The notes beneath the pieces were generated by a model, which did no database searches, had not been told where the DNA came from, and saw only the letters and a list, made by a program, of their open reading frames with translations. The translations under genes were made by a program, and so were the position numbers. 10,441 bases of DNA from Desulfobacteraceae bacterium. Its GTDB lineage: Bacteria; Desulfobacterota; Desulfobacteria; Desulfobacterales; Desulfobacteraceae. The first letter of the stretch is position 1, and each line of letters opens with the position of its first letter. The stretch lies in contig JAFLJU010000037.1 in assembly GCA_022712835.1 (NCBI GenBank), positions 1 through 10,441 of the forward strand, in the 5' to 3' direction. Positions 6,681 to 10,441 of this stretch are shown here, piece by piece.

Positions 6681-6694
6681 ATAGAAAAAAATGA
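6677..6694 (+). promoter_or_regulatory. Five-codon mini-ORF overlapping the start of the membrane-protein gene
   Basis: ATG AAT AGA AAA AAA TGA begins inside the right end of attC-2 and its TGA overlaps the ATG of the next gene as ATGA. The cassette gene lacks a clear Shine-Dalgarno. In class 1 integrons short leader ORFs in attI can raise translation of cassettes without ribosome binding site; the same role here is inference. Confidence 0.3.
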
Positions 6695-7386
6695 GCAATC
6701 AACACACCGATAACTTTGCAAGAATAATTGCTATTGTCTCCCTTATCATTGCAATCCTTGCTGTTGTTGTCCCATTTTCACAGCAATTATACATTCAAAA
6801 AAAACAAAATAAGCAATTTGAACAATTACAGAAGGAAGATCTTTCCTTAAATTTAAGTCCATATGTTGATGGTACTATGAAAATCACAGAGATAAACCTT
6901 GGCACAATGGGGCATGTTGTTCAAGTTCCTTGGAAGTTGATAATATCAAACAATGGTAATCGGAATCTTTCAATCGTTAGCTTTGATGTCAGAAGAGGAG
7001 AACTGGAAGGTAATATGTTTTATACCGGTATAAATGGAGGTGTTTTCACACAAGCAAAAACTCCTGAACCCCTTCCAATAAATCTGGAAGCTGGCGAGAG
7101 TAAAATTTTAATTGTCAATATTGGTATAACAGTACCAACTCTCGTTTATGACATATTGGTAAGTAATGGAAAAGAAAACATATTGACCGATGGTATTGCA
7201 ACAAAAATATTAGGCCGAAAGGGTGTTGATTTATACGGAAATAAAGTGGAATTCAGAGAGTATGATCAAGAATCATATAGTCTTACGATAGAAGAAACTG
7301 AAAAAGCTCAAAGAATATGGATTGAATTCGTTACAGGTCGAAACAACAAGTTTATAACTCAAGCAAAAAAATATGAAAATATATAA
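6691..7386 (+). CDS. Single-pass membrane-anchored protein of unknown function, cassette encoded
   Basis: A 231-residue protein. One membrane helix (residues about 10-30, IIAIVSLIIAILAVVVPF) is followed by a short charged coiled segment (YIQKKQNKQFEQLQKED, 34-50) and a beta-rich globular part (about 52-190) with strands such as WKLIISNNGNRNLSIVSFDV, resembling an immunoglobulin-like sandwich. The C-terminus is charged and helical. No catalytic motif is seen. The helix near the N-terminus without cleavage site suggests an inner-membrane anchor. The gene begins 11 bases after attC-2 and ends 9 bases before attC-3, filling its cassette completely. Neighbouring the TIR cassette it could be another defence component, but cassettes are independent units, so no functional link should be assumed. 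Confidence 0.75.
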   Translation: MSNQHTDNFARIIAIVSLIIAILAVVVPFSQQLYIQKKQNKQFEQLQKEDLSLNLSPYVDGTMKITEINLGTMGHVVQVPWKLIISNNGNRNLSIVSFDVRRGELEGNMFYTGINGGVFTQAKTPEPLPINLEAGESKILIVNIGITVPTLVYDILVSNGKENILTDGIATKILGRKGVDLYGNKVEFREYDQESYSLTIEETEKAQRIWIEFVTGRNNKFITQAKKYENI

Positions 7387-7394
7387 AAAATTGT

Positions 7395-7458
7395 TCGTAA
7401 CAAATCGCTGGAGAAGGATACGCCATGATTGGCGTACCTCTCAGCTCAGACGTTAAAC
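7395..7458 (+). other. attC site of an integron gene cassette (attC-3)
   Basis: TCGTAAC at the left and GTTAAAC (perfect GTTRRRY) at the right enclose a hairpin: GAGAAGGATACGCCA (7411-7425), loop TGAT, TGGCGTACCTCTC (7430-7442), with all 13 bases of the right arm paired and two extra bases on the left arm, as expected for attC. It shares TAACAAATCGCT (7398-7409) exactly with attC-1 (5688-5699), supporting a common origin. Confidence 0.8.
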
Positions 7459-7722
7459 TGGTACCTTTCAGAATAATTGATGTTGTGAATTTGTGAGAGT
7501 TTTTCAAGCTCACCCACACACATTCATGGCTCAATTATATATGAACCTGAGACTGCATCAGACCGTATTCTTCCAAATTCCACCATTATAAAAAATCAAA
7601 TCTAAGGCTGAGCCATTCTGGCTATAATCAGGACCCAAATTGCCCTCAAAAAAAACCGGACGTTGAATACAAGTGCTCTCCATCGAAATCGCCATTTCAG
7701 TGACTAATTGATAAAATATACA
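7459..7722. other. Gap of about 260 bases without a supported gene
   Basis: The stretch is AT-rich. GCCATTCTGGC (7612-7622) is a small hairpin with flanking CTGA/TCAG. GTTGAAT at 7662-7668 fits the integron core GTTRRRY, but no matching left half was found, so it is not called as attC. It lies behind the 3' end of the minus-strand membrane gene. Confidence 0.4.
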
Positions 7723-8877
7723 TTAATTTATTACAAGCTTTTTAACCTTTTGGGCCGTCTTAATAAATTCCCATTCATGTTGTGTTCCCCCAGGCTTTTT
7801 ACCTTTTTCAGATGTGCTATGTTCTCTACTCCTATTCCACCAATCTTCGATTTCTCTTAAATCATTGTCTAAAAAATTACTTGGTGAAGCCTCATAGATG
7901 GTTTCATTATTTGCGATATGTTCATACCAACCTGATTTTTCGAGGCATTTTTCATGTCCTAAATGCATTTTTTTATAATGCTTACTGTATGGCTGAATTG
8001 CTGGATCAGGGGTTTTAACCCACCAAACCTGACAATCATTTTGATTTATTGATTTTGAACAATAATCGCATTTCACACTATTTGTTAATGGGAAAAGTCT
8101 TTTAATATTTAAACAGAACACATTTATTTTTTCATTTCTTGACTGATTTGGATATTGTCCGAGCAGAAAGTAAATAATTGCAAAGCAAATAGCAATTGCT
8201 ATCAAAAGGAACCACACGGAAGACCAAAATGGCAAAGATAATATAAAAGTAATACCAATTACTTGCATCAAAAAACCAATAATCAGAAAAAAGCTAGCGA
8301 ATAAACCCAAAAAACTTAATCTATCCCATACATTTTCATAACCAAAAGACCATGCTTTAACGATATCTGGAGTTGGTAATAACGAAAATACATGGGGTTG
8401 TTTATTTGCTAAATTGGATCCACCAAGAAATATGGCCCCTGGAATTTCAAAAAGTAACGCTAATAAAATGAGAATAGATCCATATCGATTCGTTTTGTAT
8501 GATTTCTCTATAGTTTGACGAGATTCGTCTAAAACAACAGCTACTGTTTTAATGTCCTTTTTGTTTTTAGAAATTCGTTCGGAGACATTTTCTACAGTTA
8601 CTTTTTGTTGTTCAACAACTTGGTTCCATCTTGAATCTAATTGGTTGATTAATATTACATTTTTGTTTGTTTTATTTTTATAAAACGAAACGTTTTGTAT
8701 GTTTACTTCATTCTGCTTTTCAAGTTGCTCTTCCAATTTAGAAAACTTTTCTTGTAACTCTAAAAGTAATTGCTTGTTTTCTATAATCTGCTGCATTAAT
8801 TCACCCGTCTTTTCAGATAAACAAAAATTAGGAGGCATGATAATAAAGATGGTCAATATGTAAAATATAATTTTCAT
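7723..8877 (-). CDS. Multi-pass membrane protein with N-terminal coiled coil and Cys/His cluster, unknown function
   Basis: A 384-residue protein from the ATG at 8877. The first 20 residues are a hydrophobic signal-type segment (KIIFYILTIFIIMPPNFC). Residues about 24-60 form a coiled coil (QQIIENKQLLLELQEKFSKL), with further heptad-like sequence to about 130. Three membrane helices follow (about 133-155, 185-212 and 215-238). The tail has CDYCSK (CxxC, about 267) and later HLGHEKC, a possible zinc site, and ends basic. A longer frame with TTG at 8913 exists, but the signal segment would then not be N-terminal. It is the only minus-strand gene of the cassette region. I know no family; coiled coil plus membrane helices are often seen in defence-related membrane proteins, which is only a hint. 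Confidence 0.75.
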   Translation of the reverse strand: MKIIFYILTIFIIMPPNFCLSEKTGELMQQIIENKQLLLELQEKFSKLEEQLEKQNEVNIQNVSFYKNKTNKNVILINQLDSRWNQVVEQQKVTVENVSERISKNKKDIKTVAVVLDESRQTIEKSYKTNRYGSILILLALLFEIPGAIFLGGSNLANKQPHVFSLLPTPDIVKAWSFGYENVWDRLSFLGLFASFFLIIGFLMQVIGITFILSLPFWSSVWFLLIAIAICFAIIYFLLGQYPNQSRNEKINVFCLNIKRLFPLTNSVKCDYCSKSINQNDCQVWWVKTPDPAIQPYSKHYKKMHLGHEKCLEKSGWYEHIANNETIYEASPSNFLDNDLREIEDWWNRSREHSTSEKGKKPGGTQHEWEFIKTAQKVKKLVIN

Positions 8878-8917
8878 AATGAAAGCCTGTAAATCTTTCG
8901 AGTCGTTTAGCAAACTG

Positions 8918-8947
8918 ATAATAAATTGTTTTTTACAAATTTCTTAA
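8918..8947 (-). promoter_or_regulatory. Candidate promoter of the minus-strand membrane gene
   Basis: On the minus strand TTAAGA (8942-8947) and TATTAT (8918-8923) are separated by 18 bases, matching the sigma-70 consensus at four and five of six positions. Transcription would begin about 35 bases before the ATG at 8877. The area is AT-rich, so chance matches are likely. Confidence 0.35.
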
Positions 8948-9049
8948 CTTTGTTAGAAGAATAACCTTCATATTTATAAAAAGCAACAGACCTGTATACT
9001 GTATTTTATAGATATTTTAAGAAAATCATAATACCTTATTTGTTCGTAC

Positions 9050-9073
9050 AATTCAAACTCAGCTGAGTGAATT
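9050..9073. repeat. Palindrome upstream of the minus-strand membrane gene
   Basis: AATTC (9050-9054), the perfect palindrome ACTCAGCTGAGT (9057-9068) and GAATT (9069-9073) together give 11-base arms with a two-base bulge. It lies about 175 bases before the membrane gene start. It could be an operator or a remnant of a recombination site; nothing decides. Confidence 0.4.
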
Positions 9074-9096
9074 TTGAAATATAATCAAGGTAAACA

Positions 9097-9117
9097 ACAT
9101 AACGAACGTGCGGGGCT
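9097..9117 (+). other. Possible left half of a degraded attC site
   Basis: ACATAACGAACGTGCGGGGC resembles the left box of attC sites (TAACGAACGC-like). No GTTRRRY core follows in the next 200 bases, so the right half would be lost. If real, it would mark the end of the cassette stretch and place the minus-strand membrane gene in a fourth cassette. Confidence 0.25.
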
Positions 9118-9680
9118 CATTTTTCCTAAAAAGCATCAACCACAAGATATCTTTATTTTCTTTTCTTCAATGATGAAATCCATTTTTCAAAATTTGGATC
9201 TAAAAATTTTTTTGAAATGGAAATAATTTAAAAAGACGACACTTCTGGCTATAACCAACCCTTTTAATAAACTAAAAAATACCCCGGACTATTCCCAGTA
9301 ATCCCTCCCTCCAAATCTGAGTTTAAAAACCCAGACTATTATTAAGCAGTCCTCAGTTTTTCTGAATCGCAGTTCCATACCACATGTTGTGGGTGGGACA
9401 AATTATCATTTGATACCAGTGGATAAACTTTATACATCATAAGTGTTTGAGCATTCTGCCCAACCAATGACTGATCTAATCTGCGGCCCCTAAAAATATG
9501 GACAAACTTTAAGGCTTTTACGAAAAATATATTCAAAGTTGCCCAAATTTATCTTCCTTGGCTTGCTTTTTACTTGCCGGGCAATTAATCTATGGGATAC
9601 AGACAAATCAAACTTGTCGGGTTTACAGGCTTGTTAGATCTGAATGGGAAATCAAACTGCCGGAAATTTCAGGAGGAAAG
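9118..9680. other. Intergenic region before fumC, no supported gene
   Basis: No convincing coding region is seen. The region has an imperfect AT-rich inverted repeat (9180-9195 with 9203-9220) and a small palindrome TTGCCGGGCAA (9574-9584) about 100 bases before fumC. A weak TTGCTT / 17 bases / TAATCT pair (9563-9591) overlaps that palindrome and might be the fumC promoter, but each box matches the consensus at only three positions. Composition becomes less AT-rich toward fumC. Confidence 0.4.
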
Positions 9681-10441
9681 ATGGCCACACGAATTGAAAT
9701 AGATACCATGGGTAAGATCGCTGTTCCCATGGACTGCCTGTGGGGGGCACAGACCCAGCGGTCACTGGAGAACTTCAAAATCGGTGATGAAATCATGCCT
9801 TTGGGGATTATTAAGGCCTTTGGATATTTGAAAAAAGCGAGTGCCATGGCCAATGCCGACCTTGGTCTGCTTTCCCGTGAAAAAGCAGACTTGATCTGCC
9901 AGGTCTGTGATACCATCATACAAGGAAAGCTTGATGATCACTTTCCCTTAAAGGTGTGGCAGACAGGATCCGGAACCCAGACCAATATGAACCTCAATGA
10001 GGTCATTGCCAATAAGAGTCATGTTTTGTCCGGTAAGAGATTGGGAGAGGGCACCTGTGAGATTCACCCCAACGATGATGTGAATAAATCCCAGTCCTCT
10101 AATGATGCATTTCCCACGGCCATGCATATCGCAGCTTATAGCCATCTTATGGAACACACCCTGCCAGGTCTGGAAAAATTGCACCAGGGTCTTGCTGAAA
10201 AAAGTGACGCCTGGCAGTCCATTGTCAAAACAGGCAGAACCCATTTCATGGATGCCGTTCCCCTGACCCTGGGTCAGGAGTTCTCCGGGTATGCCTTCAT
10301 GGTGGACCAGGGAATTCAAAATTTAAAAGCAAGCCTGGCCCGTTTGTCCGGGTTGGCACTGGGGGGAACTGCTGTGGGGACCGGGCTTAACAGTCCTGCA
10401 GGATTCGATGTAAAGGTTGCCGGGATCATAGCCCAATTGAC
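9681..10441 (+). CDS. fumC: Class II fumarate hydratase (fumarase C), 5' part
   Basis: Interconverts fumarate and L-malate in the citric acid cycle, as an oxygen-stable homotetramer in the cytoplasm. The 253 visible codons carry the class II signature regions: [17 protein letters not shown] (96-112), [18 protein letters not shown] (129-146) and [17 protein letters not shown] (184-200). His129 and His188 have the same numbers as the B-site and active-site histidines of E. coli FumC, which supports the chosen start. The family signature GSSxMPxKxN and about 210 further residues lie beyond the window edge. AGGAGG four bases before the ATG is a strong ribosome binding site. Other members of the aspartase/fumarase superfamily (aspartase, argininosuccinate lyase) fit less well. 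It is more GC-rich than everything to the left and is most likely core chromosome. Confidence 0.95.
   Translation, partial: MATRIEIDTMGKIAVPMDCLWGAQTQRSLENFKIGDEIMPLGIIKAFGYLKKASAMANADLGLLSREKADLICQVCDTIIQGKLDDHFPLKVWQTGSGTQTNMNLNEVIANKSHVLSGKRLGEGTCEIHPNDDVNKSQSSNDAFPTAMHIAAYSHLMEHTLPGLEKLHQGLAEKSDAWQSIVKTGRTHFMDAVPLTLGQEFSGYAFMVDQGIQNLKASLARLSGLALGGTAVGTGLNSPAGFDVKVAGIIAQL

Noticed and set aside
7352..7534. Minus-strand open frame across attC-3
   Set aside because: It runs through the attC hairpin and has no motif or ribosome binding site.
9180..9220. AT-rich inverted repeat as transcription terminator
   Set aside because: The arms pair only with gaps, there is no GC-rich stem, and no gene ends nearby on either strand.
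7616..9254. 12-base direct repeat TTCTGGCTATAA at 7616-7627 and 9243-9254 flanking the minus-strand membrane gene
   Set aside because: A few such repeats are expected by chance in 10 kb, and the surrounding sequence does not match.
9342..9536. Minus-strand open frame of 64 codons before fumC
   Set aside because: It begins at TTG without ribosome binding site and shows no known motif. Its second half looks somewhat protein-like, so a gene remnant cannot be excluded, but the support is too weak.
9623..10319. Two open frames antisense to fumC
   Set aside because: They lie opposite a clearly recognised fumarase gene and have no independent sign of coding.
1..10441. CRISPR array, tRNA or rRNA genes
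   Set aside because: No regularly spaced repeats, cloverleaf-like sequence or rRNA-conserved segments were seen on either strand.

Overview
The window looks like a bacterial accessory region next to a housekeeping gene. The right end carries the 5' part of a class II fumarase gene (fumC). Its base composition is clearly more GC-rich than the AT-rich 9.6 kb to its left. The style of the mobile-element proteins and of the fumarase suggests an anaerobic Desulfobacterota-type (sulfate-reducer) chromosome. That is inference from protein look-alikes, not a measured assignment.

Positions 1-4730 hold a compact mobile element. Five minus-strand genes form one tightly packed operon: a zinc-binding DUF6431-type protein, a small winged-helix-type protein, and three different tyrosine recombinases in a row, with overlaps of 14, 14 and 4 bases at the last three junctions. 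A divergent SEC-C/TPR gene completes it. An 11-bp inverted repeat (10-20 and 4717-4727) brackets all six genes. The trio layout is that of 'recombinase in trio' (RIT) elements, but the extra conserved-looking genes and the 14-base translational overlap with the winged-helix gene make it an expanded form.

Positions 4730-9120 look like a stretch of integron gene cassettes without a visible integrase. Three attC-like recombination sites (5685-5768, 6623-6680, 7395-7458) each follow a plus-strand gene. The cassettes carry (1) the 3' end of a broken gene, a DUF6367-like protein and an 81-residue protein; (2) a TIR-domain protein of the CAP12/Pycsar effector type with its putative catalytic Glu, probably an anti-phage NAD-degrading effector; (3) a single-pass membrane protein; and possibly (4) a minus-strand multi-pass membrane protein with coiled coil and a Cys/His cluster, followed by what looks like half of a worn attC (9097-9117). 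The mobile element sits directly against the first cassette and appears to have removed the front of its first gene.

Positions 9120-9680 contain no gene I can support. fumC starts at 9681 behind a strong ribosome binding site and runs off the window. No rRNA, tRNA or CRISPR array was seen.
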